From Dactylellina haptotyla (Eukaryota; Ascomycota; Orbiliomycetes; Orbiliales; Orbiliaceae), in contig CM062382.1 of assembly GCA_031310005.1 (NCBI GenBank), positions 372,001-436,000 on the forward strand: a stretch of DNA of 64,000 nt. The letters run 5' to 3'. Shown in pieces: positions 1 through 13,990 of the stretch. The notes under the pieces are model-generated. The model did not search any database, was not told where the DNA came from, and saw only the letters and a program-made list of their open reading frames with translations. A program made the position numbers and the translations under genes. The stretch's first letter is position 1. Each line of letters begins with the position of its first letter.

Positions 1-3000
1 ATAAATCCACTAATAAAATTTATTAGTTAATATAATATAAAAATTATATATTATAAAGGAAAAAAATTTTAAAGTTGATGTTATTAATTAATGATTTAAT
101 TTAATAACTAAAGTTTAATTTGATAGGAACTATTTTTAAAAAAAGTAATATATAATTATTTTAATTAATAAAGTTTTTAATTTTATTTTTATATTTTAGA
201 AAATTAGTTTATAAAAATTTAAACAAAATATAATAAATATTTTATTGTAAAAAGAATATTTTAAAAATTTAATATTTTAAATTATTTTACAATAGAAGAA
301 AAATTTATTTTTTTAAAATTTTTTCTATATTTTTATTAAAAATTTTAATAATAATTTATTAAATAATATTATAATATAATTATCTATAAATATTTAGGGA
401 TTGAATGTATTTAGAATTTTAATTAAGTTTATTTCTAATTTTAAATGTAATAATATATTAAATAATATGTTAAAATTTGTAATATATATTGTTGAAATAA
501 ATTTAGTTGATACTTATTTTATAGAAAGTTATAATTTTATGATATATTTTTAAAATTATTCTAAATTATTTTATATAATTTTATATAAAAAATGTTCTTT
601 AAGAAACCTTTTATAAATATTATTTATAATGAAGTTTTAATCATTATTTATAAATTTAATAAAATAATAATTTTAAAACTATAAAATTTTAAATAATTTA
701 TAATAGAATAAATAAGTTTATAATAAACAAATTTTTAATTAATATAGATTATAATTTAAATATATTTATGATAAAGATATATATTTGTTAATAAATTTTG
801 GAATTTAATTAAAATCAAATTAGTATTAAAATTATATTATTAGTAAAGAATATATTTAGATAGATGAAATTATAAAATAAATTATTTAAATTATTAAGAT
901 ATGGTTAAGAAATTTTCTTAATATGGTATAAAATAATTAAATTAAATTATTATATTTTTAAATTTATTTATAATATATTTAAATATTTATTTATTAAATA
1001 TATATTTATAAAATACTTAGAAAATGGAATCCTATTATAATATTATTTTTATAATATTTAAGGAAATAATTTAAAAGTAGAAAAATATGTTAAAAATATA
1101 AAGAATTTTTATGATAATTTATAAAAAGATTTTTAGTTTATGATAGAATATATATTATATTATTATAATTAGTAATATATAGAAGTACTTTGTTTAAAAA
1201 AAGAAAATAAAATATATTTGTTTATTAAATATATTAAATGGAAAGGATGATAAAGTAAAAAATTAAATTATTAAAAATATAGATTTTTTATTATTATTAG
1301 AAAATTCAATAATAATATTTTTAAATTTGAAATCCTAGAATTTACTTAAATCTATTAATTTTTTTATATTTTATTTTTAGAATTAGTCCCTCCAGGTTTA
1401 AAAAAAAACCTAGAAAATGAAGAATTAGAATATAAAAATTATATAAAATATGAAATTAAAAGAATTTTTAAAAAATTTAATGATAATAATAAATATTTAA
1501 TTAAATAGTTGCTATTTTACAGATTATAAAATAATTTATAAAAATTAAAAGGTAATATCTTTTTGGAATTAATTTAAGATTATTTTTAAAAAAAGATATT
1601 AAAATTATTAAATAAATAATTTAAAGAAAGATTCAGAAAATTATATAATATTTAATATACCTAGGTATAATTAAATAAGGAAAACAACTTGAAACTCTTC
1701 TAATTAATTATATTTATATATTATATCTATTTAATCTTTTATTTAAAAAAATAATATTATTATTTAGAAGTTGTTAAAAATCAATATTATTTAATAATAA
1801 TTTTAAATTTAATTTTAAAATTATTTAAATCTTCTTATTTTTTATAGTAGATTTCTTTTTTTAAAAGTTAACTTTATTTTTATTTATTAAATTTATTTTT
1901 TTGTAAATATACTATTTTTACCTAAACTTAAACTATTTTAGTAAATAATAAAACTTGAATATTTTTTATTTTATACAATTCTGCTTATTTTTAATTTAAT
2001 TATTAAAAATACAATCCACTATAAAATAATTAATTTTATTAGTAATATAAAAATTATAAAAATTTATTAATTGTTTTTTGAATATAATTATAATTATAAT
2101 AAATATAGTTAAAATACCTTTTACTAAAGAATTTTATAATATAAGAAAAATTATATTTCTTATAAAATTTATAAATTATTTAAAACTTTTTTTTTATAAT
2201 TTAATATGGTAAGTTTGATTTTGATATCGTTTGATGATTTTATATAACAATCTACTAGTATTATTATTTTTAAAATATATTGATTATTTATATTTGTAAA
2301 AATGTTTTATAATTTAAGTTTTATTTTATTATTTTGATTTAATTATTATATTTTTATACACACATAATTATATAAGTATTTATTTTGAAATAAATTTTAT
2401 ATTACAATATAGATTATTGTTTTATACAGATTTAATTTTGATATAAAATTAATAATATATAAAATTAAATTTTTATATAAAAATAATAATAATATATTAT
2501 TATTTTATATTTAATTACTATTATTTATATAAATTTTAAACTCTACAAAAAAGTTACCTACATAAAAACTTATTCTAAAAAGAAAAATAATATTATAAAT
2601 TATAAATTTTAATAATATAAATATTTATATTTTATTTTATATTATATTGTTTTAATTTTTATTGTCATACTTTGTATTTATAGATATATATTATTTTTAG
2701 TATATTTGATTGTAAAACCTACTTATTTGTTTAGTATTTTGGATTGTGGTATAATATATTTTATAAATTATTATTTATTATAAATCATAAATTATAAACT
2801 ATAATCTATTACAATTTATAATCCATTATAAATGTATTAGATCATTTTTGTATATAAGATTATCTTTAGAATTGATAAAGTGTTCCTATTTTTATTGGTT
2901 AATTTAAATATAATTTAGTATATCTAATTATTTTTATTTTATTATTATTACACACTTTAAACAAATTATTTTTAATATTTTGTAGTTTTATATATTCTTT

Positions 3001-3101
3001 TTATTAAGAGATCTAGGTATTCTAGGTAGAAAGAGAGTTTTGCATATCTCAATATTGCATATTTGTACCATTACATTGGGTAACGTACGAAGTGTAATAT
3101 A
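1..3101 (+). mobile_element. Decayed Ty3/Gypsy LTR retrotransposon, 3' part with its 3' LTR (element 0)
   Basis: This is the 3' portion of an LTR retrotransposon whose 5' part lies left of the window. The internal part (1 to about 2589) matches, as reverse complement, the internal parts of the two elements at 3717-12275 and 13489-21953. A stretch near 1435-1590 keeps the spacing of a chromodomain on the + strand. Together with the LTR about 1 kb downstream, this gives the coding strand and suggests the chromovirus branch of Ty3/Gypsy. The element is a fossil, broken throughout by C-to-T and G-to-A decay, with no usable reading frame. Its age cannot be read from LTR divergence because decay is saturated. 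Confidence 0.7.
2590..3101 (+). repeat. 3' LTR of element 0 (LTR subtype 2)
   Basis: About 510 bp. Its right end (CGAAGTGTAATA) is the reverse complement of the left end of the LTR at 3717, which begins TGTTATACTTCGTATGTTAC. The central block matches the LTRs at 13489 and 21448 (subtype 2), not those at 3137, 3717 and 11728. Ends were set by comparing the six copies and are good to about 5 bp. Confidence 0.7.
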
Positions 3102-3136
3102 TACTTCTTTTTAATTAAAAAATAATTAATTAAAAT

Positions 3137-3690
3137 ATTATATTTTATATGTTATTTAATATAATAATATAAATATATAATATTAAAATATATAAAATTC
3201 TCTTTTTATTTAAAATACCTAAATCTCTTAATAAAAAATATATATAAGATTATAAAATATTAAAAATAACTTATTTAAAGTATATAATAATAATAAAATA
3301 AAAATAATTAAATATACTAAATTATATTTAAGTTAATTGATAAAAATAAAAATATTTTATTAATCCTAATAATAATTTTATATATATAAATATTATAAAA
3401 TATTTTTTTAAAAAAATTTATTCTTTTTATATACTTATATAAATAAAATGTATAAGTAAATAAGCTTTTTAAAATTCTTATATTACTTATTTAAGTTAAA
3501 AAATAAATAAACAAATATTTATATTATACCATAATATAATGTATTGAATAAATAAGTAGATTTTATAAATAAACATATTAAAAGTAATATATATTTATAA
3601 ATATAAAGTGTAATAATAGAATTTAAAATAGTGCAATGCAAAGCAAGATATAGGTATTTATACTGTTAAGATTTATGGTCTGTAATAATA
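3137..3690 (-). repeat. Lone LTR (subtype 1), flanked on the left by only about 35 bp of element-internal sequence
   Basis: About 550 bp, the same family as the LTRs at 3717 and 11728 and in the same orientation. The roughly 35 bp before it (3102-3136) match what lies inside the elements next to the LTRs at 11728 and 21448. It is therefore probably the 5' LTR of a - strand element whose body was removed or displaced when element 0 landed beside it. The right end is 26 bp from the next element. Confidence 0.6.
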
Positions 3691-3716
3691 TTTAAATATT
3701 TTTATTTTTAAATATT

Positions 3717-4262
3717 TGTTATACTTCGTATGTTACCCAATGTAACAGTATAAATATACAATATTAAAATATGTAAAATTTTCTTTTTATTTAAGATATT
3801 TGAATCTTTTAGTAAAAAGTATATATAAGATTATAAAATATTAAAAATAATTTATTTAAAATATATAATAATAATAAAGTAAAAATAATTAAATATATTA
3901 AATTATATTTAAGTTGATTAATAAAAATAAAAATATTTTATCAATCCTAATAATAGTTTTATATATATAAATATTATAAAATATTTTTTTAAAAAAATTC
4001 ATTTTTCTTATATACTTGTATAAATAAAACATGTGAGTAGATAAATTTTTAAAATTTTATATTATTTATTTAAATTAAAAATAAATAAATAAACATTTAT
4101 ATTATATTATAATATAATATATTAAATAAATAAATAAATTTTATAAATAAATATATTAAAATAATATATGTTTATAAATATAAAATATAATAATAAAATT
4201 TAAAATATATAGTATAAAATAAGATATAAATATTTATATTATTAAAATTTATAATTTATAAT
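3717..4262 (-). repeat. 3' LTR of element 1 (subtype 1)
   Basis: This is the best-preserved LTR end in the window: it starts TGTTATACTTCGTATGTTAC and reads CCAATGTAACAGTATAAATA soon after. The inner end is placed where similarity to the other LTRs stops, just before a stretch containing AAAATAAGCTTC that is internal in all copies. TGTT...-type termini fit Ty3/Gypsy LTRs. Confidence 0.7.
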
Positions 4263-7200
4263 ATTATTTTCCTTTTTTAAAATAAGCTTCTATATAGGTG
4301 GCTTTATAAAATTTAAAATTTTATATAAATAATAGTAATTAGGTATAAAATAATAGTATATTGTTGTTATTTTATGTAAATTTAATTTTATATATTATTA
4401 ATTTCTATGTTAAAATTAAATTTATATAGAATAATAATCTATATTGCAGTATAAAATTTATTTTTAAATATATTTATATAATTATATATATAAAAATATA
4501 ATAATTAAATTAAAATAATAAAATAAAATTTAAATTATAAAATATTTTTATAAATATAAATAATTAATATATTTCTAAAAATAATAATGTTAATAGATAG
4601 ATGTTAAAAAAATTAAAATAAATTTTTATCAGTGTTATATTATTTAAATTAATTAAATTAAAAATTTTGATATTCTTGCTTTTCTTTTTTATAAATTTTG
4701 TGTTTAAAATAATTATTTTTATTTTATTATATTTGAGAATGTAAGCTATTCCATTTGTATTTAAAATAGGTGGTGTAATTATTTAATAAATTTATGTAAA
4801 TATTTTTTAAATTTTTATATTTAATCCTTTTTATTAATTTATCTTATAATAAATCGATTAAATCGTTAAATAAAAGATAAGAAGAAGGAGTTAAAAAAAT
4901 TAGAAAAAAAATAAATTTTAATATAATAAAAATATTTAAAATTTAAATAAGGATTATAAAAAATATAAAAAGTTAAAATTATTAAAATAAAATATATAAA
5001 AATAATTATTTATAAAATAATTTATTAAAATAATTAACAAAACAAAGGAAATTAAAAAAATTGTTGAATAGATTAAAGTTTAAAATAATTTAAATATAAT
5101 CTTTATTAAAAAAATAATAAAAATTTATTAAAAAACCATCTTTATTAATTATTAATTTTAAAATTAAATTTTTTTAGTTATTATATCCTTTTTTATAAAT
5201 ATGCTATATTTTTATTAAAGTAAATTTAAATAATAATAAAAAAATAAATTATATTTTAAAATCTATTTATCATTTATAATTCATACAATAATATAATTCA
5301 TATAATAATTATTTAATTAAATATTTATTATTTTTATTAAATCTATTAAAAATCTTTTTAAATTTATATTTTATATAATTCTTATATTTTAATTTTTATT
5401 TTTAGATTTTCTTTAGACCTAAAAAACTAATTCTAAGAGTAAAATATAAAAATTAATAAATTTAAGTAAATTTTAGAATTTTAAATTAAAAATATTATTA
5501 TTAAATTTTTAATAATAATAAAAATTTATATTTTTAGTAATTTAATTTTTATTTTACTATTTTTTTATTTAATATATTTAATAAATAGATATACTTTATT
5601 TTCTTTTTAAAAATATTTTTATATATTACTAATTATAATAATATAATATATATTTTGTTATAAATTAAAAATCTTTTTATAAATTATTGTAAAGATTTTT
5701 ATATTATTAACATATTTTTTATTTTTAAAATAATTTTTAAATATTATAAAAATAATATTATAATAAAATTTTATTTTTAAATATTTTATAAAATATATAC
5801 TTAATAAATAAATATTTAAATATATTATAAGTAAATTTGAAATATAATAATAATTTAATTTAATTATTTTATATTATATTAAAAAAATTTTTAATTATAT
5901 TTTAATAATTTAAATAATTTATTCTATAATTTTATTTATCTAAATATATTTTTATTAATAATATTAATTTTAGTACTAATTTAATTCCTAACTGAGTTTT
6001 AAAATTTATTAATAAATAATATATTTTATTATAAATATATTTAAATTATAATTTATATTAATTAAAAATTTATTTATTATAAATTTATTTAAATTTTATT
6101 ATAAATTATTTAAAATTTTATAATTCTAAAATTATTATTTTATTAAATTTATAAATAATAATTAATATTTTATTATAAATAGTATTTGTAAGGGGTTTCT
6201 TAAAAAGGTATTTTTATATAAAATTATATAAAATAATTTAGAATAATTTTAAAATATATTATAAAATTATAATTTTTATAGAATAAATATTAATTAAATT
6301 TATTTTAATAGTATATATTATAAATTTTTATATATTATTTAATATATTATTATATTTAAAATTAAAAATAAAATTTAATTAAAATTTTTAAATATATTTA
6401 GTTCCTAAATATCCATAAACTAATATATCATAATATTATTTGATAAATTATTATTAAAATTTTTGATAAAAATATAAAAAATTTTTAAAAAATAAATTCT
6501 TCTTTTACTATAAAATAATCTAAGATATTAAAATTTTTTAATAATATTTTTATAATAAAATATTTATTATAATTTTGTTTAAGATTTTTATAAATTAATT
6601 TTTAAAATATAAAAGGTAAGATTAAAAACTTTATTAATTAAGATAGTTATGTATTACTTTTTTTAAAAATAATTTTTTATTAGGTTAGATTTTAATTATT
6701 AAATTAAATTGTTAATTAATAGTATTAAAATTTTTTTGTAATATATAATTTTATATTATATTGATTGATAAGTTTTATTAATAGATTTATTATTTATTAA
6801 AATTTTTAAATAATAAAAATAAATAAGATTTTTATAATTAAAGTATATAATAAAAGTTTTTATTTAAAAGTATATTTTTATATTTTATAAGTTTAAATGA
6901 TAATTATTAATTTTTATTATAAATAGAGTATTGTAATTTAATAATATTAAATTTATAAAAAGATAGGTGATAGGGTATTATTTTTAATTTAATTATAATT
7001 AATATAGGTAAATTTTTAGTGTAATATTAGAAATGTTTATTTTAATTTTAATAAATAAATTAGGGTTATATAGTTTGAGAATAGGGTTAAAAATAAATTT
7101 TTAAAAAATATAAAAGTGTATATTTAATTAAAAATTATTTTAAAATATATATTTATTTTTATTAATTTTAAAAAATAATAAATATGTAATTATATTATTT

Positions 7201-10200
7201 AATAAATTGTTGATAATAGTTGCAAAATTTAAAAAAGTTTAAATATTTTTGATATTTTAAAATTAAAATTATTTTTAAATTATATTAATTTTTTAGAATT
7301 TATTTTAATTTTTTAATTATAATAATAATTTTAAAAATTTATATTTTATAATTTTAAATTTTATTTTTTCTAATTTAATTTTAAAATTATATTTATCTAA
7401 TACTTTAAGAATAATAATAACATATTATTAATATTTTTTAAAATTTATACTATAAATTAATATATTATTAAAATAAATAATATATATTTTATTAATATAA
7501 TTTTTTAATATATAATTTATAAAAGTCTAAAAAAATACCAAAATATTAATTAATCCCATAAATATAATTAAATATTTAATAAATAAGTTATAATAATATT
7601 TAAATATTATTTTTAAATATTTTTAAAGTAATTTATAAATTATAATAAATAATAATAATATTAAATTTAATAAAGTGATACTTTAATAAGATAATTTAAT
7701 AATTTATTAATTTAAAGTAAATTATTATAATTTTAATAATAATAATATTAAACTTTAATAATTAATATAAATTTATAATTTTTATTTTTTAAAAATAAAA
7801 AGAATTAGATATTTTTGTAAAAATTTTAAAAATAAATATATTTTTTCTATAAATTTTTAATATATTTTTAAGTATTTTAAATTTTTTTATATAAATATAA
7901 ATAGGTAAAAATTTAGGTATAATTTTTTTATAATAATATTTTATAAATAAATTTATTAAATAATGGTAATATATTTTATTTTTAATTTTTTAAAAATTTA
8001 AATTTATTTAAAATTTATTTTAAAATTTTAAAGTAAAATATTTTTAATAATTTTAATAATTTTAATAATATTTTTAATTTTGAGTTATATTTGTTTAAAA
8101 GTATTAAACTTATTATAAAATGATAATAAATTTTTTATTAAAAATATTTTATAAATTATAAATAAATTTTTTTAATTATTTATATATTACTTATCAAATT
8201 TAATATAAGTTTTATTAATATTTATAATAAATAAATTTAATTATTTTATTTTAAAATTTATAATTAGGTTATAATTTTTTAATTAATTATATTTAAAATA
8301 AAATTGTTATTAGTAAAATTAAGATATTAATAATTTATTTTTAAAATATTTATTAATAATAAGGGTAATATCAATTTTATATTTAATTATTTTTTAAAGG
8401 TTTTCTTTAAAAGTAATAATATTATATATAATATTTTTAAATTATATAAAAAATTATATTTTTTAATATATTTTTAAAATTTATTATTTACAAAAGTTTG
8501 TATTAAGTTCTTATTAATAATATAAAATATTTAAAAATATTATTTTTAATTTAATTAAAAATTTATTAAATTTTTTTAATAAAACTAAAACCAAACTATT
8601 TAATATACATTATTATCCAAAACTTTTAATTTAATTAATTATATTTAATATTATTAAATTTAATATAATAAAAAGTATCCTACCTTTCTTATTTTTAAAA
8701 ACTAAACAACATATTTATTATAATTAAAATATTTTATTAATAATTTTAAATATAAAATCTTAAATCTTTTATAATAAAATCATTATTTACAATTTAAATA
8801 ACTTTTATAAATATATAATTTTAAAAATTTTTTTAATATATTATAAAAATAATATTAATCTATTTTTGTATATAATTAGTATAAATATAAAAATTTTATT
8901 ATAAAAGTAATAATTAAAATTTTAATTTATAAAATTAATATTTTTTTTTTTCAATTTTTATAATATTAATATTTAATATAATATTGATAATATTCAAATT
9001 ATTTATATATAATTAATATATCTTATAATTTTATATTAATTTAATTTTATAATAATAAATATTATAAAATAAGTAACTTATTAATAAAATTAGTAAAAAC
9101 TTTTTATTATTTTTTATATATTTATAATTAAAAGTGATTATTTGGTTTACATAATTTTAATATATAAATTTAATAGAGTTTATATCAAAATATTTATATA
9201 ATTAGTATTGATACATCCTATAAAATTCCATATATTAATTAATAAATTGGGGTTAGTTTTATATTATTAATATAAAATATTGAATAATTATATTCTATAA
9301 ATCTAATATTAAGTAAAATAAATTATCTAAAGTACTAGTTTTCTAATATTTAGATATAATATTTTTCATAGTTTTTTTTAGTCCTTTTAATATCTAATTT
9401 TTAAAATTTATTTTTTATTAATATATTTGTATATTATTTGATTTAGGAATAATTAATTTAATAATATAGTTCATCCATATAATCATTATACTCTTCTTTA
9501 ATTAAAAAACTAATTAATATAAATATAGATTTTATAATTTAATTTTATATAACTTTATAATATTTTTAAAAATAAATTTTAGGTTTATAATAATATAAAG
9601 TTTTTAAAATTTATTATAAATAAATTTTTTTAAATTTATATTTTTTTATAAATTATTTGAGGGTTTTAAATAAATTATAGATATATAACTTTTTTAAAAA
9701 AAATTTCTTATTTAAAATAATATTTTTATAATAGATTTAATATTATTTTTTTAAATTTTTTTAACTTTTAATTTTTAAAAAGTATATATTTTAAATAAAA
9801 TAATAAATAAAATAGAAGTTTAAATTTTTTTTAATACAGCTAAAATTTAAAAGATAGTTAGGTTAACATTAAAAATATTTTCTCTATTAATTTAATAAAA
9901 TATAATATTAAATTAATATTTTTTTTGGGGTTTTTCTTTAAATTATTAATAATTATTTTTATATTTTTTAATATATTTATTATAATTTTTTTAATTTTTT
10001 TTATAATTATATTATTTTTATAATATTTTTTGATTAACTATTTTAATATTCTTTAGATATTGGTTAATTAAATAATTTTGTTTAATATATTTTTTTTTAT
10101 TATATTAGTAATATATTAATTTGTTAGATTTTAAAAAACAATTTTTTGGTCATTGATTTTGGTTTTAAGTCTTTCCTAATTCCATAAGAAATGGTTTAAA

Positions 10201-11727
10201 AATATTTTTTGAAATTTAATTATTTTTATTTTATTATTATTAATTATTTGGTTTTTAATAGTTATTTTAAAGGGCATGTAAAGGATTATTTTAGTTTTAA
10301 AGTGGTTGATTTTAATTTATTGAAAAGTGATTTTTAAAGTTATAAAATAATCAATTTTTTTAATTATTATTATAAGGTTTTAACTAATTATTTTATTAAT
10401 TTAAATAATTCCCTTAGAAATTAGGGAATTGGTTATAATTATTATAATTCTATAAAATATTTGTTTTGTGTTTATAAAAATAATTATTATTAAATTTTAT
10501 AATTAAATTTTTAATTATATAATATTAAATTTTTAAATTATATATAATTATCTTGATAATTTTCTATTTTTATATAAATTTTAATCCTTTTTAATATAAT
10601 GGATTAACTATTATTATATATTTGGCTATGGAAATATAAGTATTAATAATTTGAAAATATTTTTTAAATTTAATTTATTATAAATTTTAAATAATATAGA
10701 AGGTTTTGTTTTATTTTAATATTTATAAAGTTATTTAAATTCTTTTATAAAATATAAATAATTAATAAAAATTTGGATAATATAATTATTATTAATTTTA
10801 TTTTTATCTTTTTTATTTTTTTTATATTATATAAAATAAAAATTATAAGTATGGAAAATAATTTTAGTAAGAAATATAAAAAGAAAATAGATTTTATTTT
10901 TATTATTTTTGAATTGTTAATATTGGAAATAAAAAATAATAATAATTTATTAAATAAATTGATTAAGTTTATATAATAAATTATTAAATTTATTAAAATC
11001 CAATACTTTTTATTTTATAATAAGTAGAGGTTTGGAATAAGTTAATAAAATTTATTAAAAGGTTATTAGGATTATTGGGATATTTTTATTATTATCACAA
11101 AAATTTTTATTAAAATTTTTAAATTTTTAAAATTAAATTAGCTCATATTAAATTTTATTTTTATTTAATATAAAATAAGAATAATTTTACTTAATTCTAA
11201 TTAGATTTTAAAGTAATTAATATAATTTTTTTCTTTAATCATATTAGTATGTTTTATATATCTTTATAAATTTTAATAATTGTTTGAGTTATAGTAGTTA
11301 TTTTTTTAAATTTTTAAAATTTTTATAATTATTTTTAAATTTTATAAATATTTATTATTATTAAAATAATAATTGTAGCTAAACTATTAATAGTATTATT
11401 AATTATATACAATTCTTCTTTTTATATTTACATAATAATATTAAAATAGATTTTATATTAATAATAAAAATTTTATTTTATTTTAAATAAATTAATATTT
11501 AATATTAATAAAAATAAAAATAATACTTCTTTTTATTTATATAAAAGTAGAGTTTTTGTTTAATTAATTTAATAAGTAATAGATTTAGATTTATATAATT
11601 ATATATTATAAAATAGATAGTTTCTTCTTTATTATTTATAATTTTATATTTTAATATAATAAAGTTTTTTAGATTAAAAATACCATTATATATATATTTC
11701 TTTAATTAAGAAATAATTAATTAAAAT

Positions 11728-12275
11728 ATTATATTTTATATGTTATTTAATATAATAGTATAAATATATAATATTAAATATATAAAATTTTTTATTTAAA
11801 ATATTTAAATCTTTTTAAAAAATATATATAAGATTATAAGGTATTAAAGATAATTTATTTAAAATATATAATAATAATAGAGTAAAGATAATTAAATATA
11901 TTAAATTATATTTAAATTAATTAATAAAAATAAAAATATTTTATTAATTTTAATAATAATTTTATATACATAAGTATTATAAAACATTTTTTTAAAAAAA
12001 TTTGTTTTTTTTATATATTTACATAAATAAGATATACGAGTAAATAAGTTTTTTAAAATTTTTATATTATTTATTTAAATTAAAAAATAAATAAATAAAT
12101 ATTTATATTATATTATAGTATAGTATATTAAATAAGTAGGTAAGTTTTATAGGTAAATATATTAAGAATAATATATATTTATAAATATAAAGTGCGGTAA
12201 TAGAATTTAAAATAGTGTAATACAAAGTAAGGTACAGGTATTTGTATTGTCAAGACTTGTGGTCTGTGATAATAT
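11728..12275 (-). repeat. 5' LTR of element 1 (subtype 1)
   Basis: It pairs with the LTR at 3717-4262 by sharing the subtype 1 central block. It ends near GACTTGTGGTCTGTGATAAT, the least decayed version of that terminus in the window. Confidence 0.7.
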
Positions 12276-13488
12276 TATTTTTTATTATTTTTTAAAATAA
12301 TTAAAATATTTTATATATATTTTTTTTTTTTATAAACTTATTTTTATTTATTTTATATTATTAAATTACTTATTTATTAAATTTTTTTTAATAAAATAAA
12401 TATTCTAATTTTATCTTTTAATTTTTTATCCTTTTTTTTTTAAAAAAAATTTCTTAATCTTCTTATTAATACATCAACTTTAATATTAATTTTTCCTAAA
12501 ATAAAAATAATTTTATAATTAAATCTAAATATATATTCTATCTATTTTATTTATTATAATCCTAATTTCTATTTTATTATAAAATATTCAAAATTTTTAT
12601 AATTTATTAATATATATATTTAAATGAATATATTTATTAAATATTATTCCCAATTTTAAAATACTTATATAATTATTAAAAATTTTTTATTATAAATATT
12701 ATAATTATACTTTACTAATATTATTTTTTTAATTTATATATTACTAAATACTATAATCTATCTTTATATTTTAAAATAATATTATTATATAAATATAATT
12801 AAATACATTAGTTTTTATTTAATTTCCAATTTAAAATTTTAATATTTAAATATTAATTTTAATATAAATATTTTTAAAATATTTTAAATATTTTTTATAT
12901 AATCCTTAATAAAACATATAATTTTTATATTAAATTATATAATAGTTTTATTATCTATATAATTCTTAATAAATCTTTTATAAAAATTAATAAATTCTAA
13001 AAATAACTATATTTTTAATTATACTTAATCCTTCTTTTAATTCTTTTTAATTTAATATATCTTATATTTTAGCTAGATCCATTTTAATATTATTATTTTT
13101 AATAATATATTTTAAAAATTTAATTTTATAAAAATTTATATTTAAATAATTTAATATATAGATTAACTTTCTATAGGACTTTTAAAATCTTTTTAATATA
13201 TTAAATATATTTTTATTATTATTATATATATATATATTATTTAAATATATTATATAAAATTTATTTAAATAAAATTTAAATATTTTGTTAATATATGTTT
13301 AAAAATTGTTAAAACATTAATTAATTTAAAATATATTATTTAAAATTTAAAATATTTATATCTTATTTTAAAAGTTATTTTTTTATTTTTTATAATTTTT
13401 ATTTAATTAAATATATTATATATATTAAATTAATAAAATATTTAACTTTTAAATTAATCCAATATTTTATTTATTTATAATAATAATA
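12276..13488. other. AT-rich spacer between elements 1 and 2
   Basis: About 1.2 kb with the same extreme AT content as the flanking elements but no similarity I could see to their LTRs or internal parts. It is probably the remains of another repeat. No reading frame or family-level signal is visible. Confidence 0.5.
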
Positions 13489-13990
13489 TTACACTTTGTA
13501 CTACCCAATGTAATAATATAAATATATAATATTAAGATATGTAAAACTCTTTTTATTTAGGATATTTAAATTTTTAGTAAAAAATATGTATAAAATTATA
13601 AAATATCAAAATAATTTGTTTAGAGTGTATAATAATAATAAAATAAAAATAATTAGATATTAAATTATATTTAAATTAATTAATAAAAATAGAAATATTT
13701 TATTAATCCTAAAAATAATTTTATATATAAAAATGGTTTGATATACTTATAATAAATTATGGATTATAATAAATTATAATTTATAACCTATAATTTATAA
13801 TAAACAATAATTTATAAAATATATTGTGTCATAATTTAAAATACTAAATAAATAAATAAACTTTGTTATTAAATATATTAAAAATAATATATATTTATAA
13901 ATATAAAATATGATAATAGAAATTAAAATAATATAATATAAAATTAAATACAAATATTTATATTGTTAAGATTTGTGGTTTGTGATATTA
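13489..13990 (-). repeat. 3' LTR of element 2 (subtype 2)
   Basis: About 500 bp. It starts at TTACACTTTGTACTACCCAA and ends near TTGTGGTTTGTGATATT. Its central block carries TTATAATTTATAACC-like motifs also seen in the LTRs at 2590 and 21448. Confidence 0.7.

Larger units (their letters stand above)
3717..12275 (-). mobile_element. Decayed Ty3/Gypsy LTR retrotransposon, LTR to LTR (element 1)
   Basis: About 8.56 kb, bounded by two direct LTRs of the same subtype (3717-4262 and 11728-12275). The internal sequence is shared along its length with element 2 and, inverted, with element 0. The chromodomain-like stretch lies near 5290-5440 on the - strand, which makes the left LTR the 3' LTR and the right one the 5' LTR. 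Structurally it looks full length, but it is heavily decayed, with breaks throughout every frame. A 67-codon open stretch at 10773-10976 is chance in AT-rich DNA. Confidence 0.75.

Noticed and set aside
10773-10976. 67-codon open frame inside the AT-rich element
   Set aside because: The translation is almost only I, F, N, K and L, as expected by chance at this composition; it lies inside a decayed retrotransposon and has no domain.
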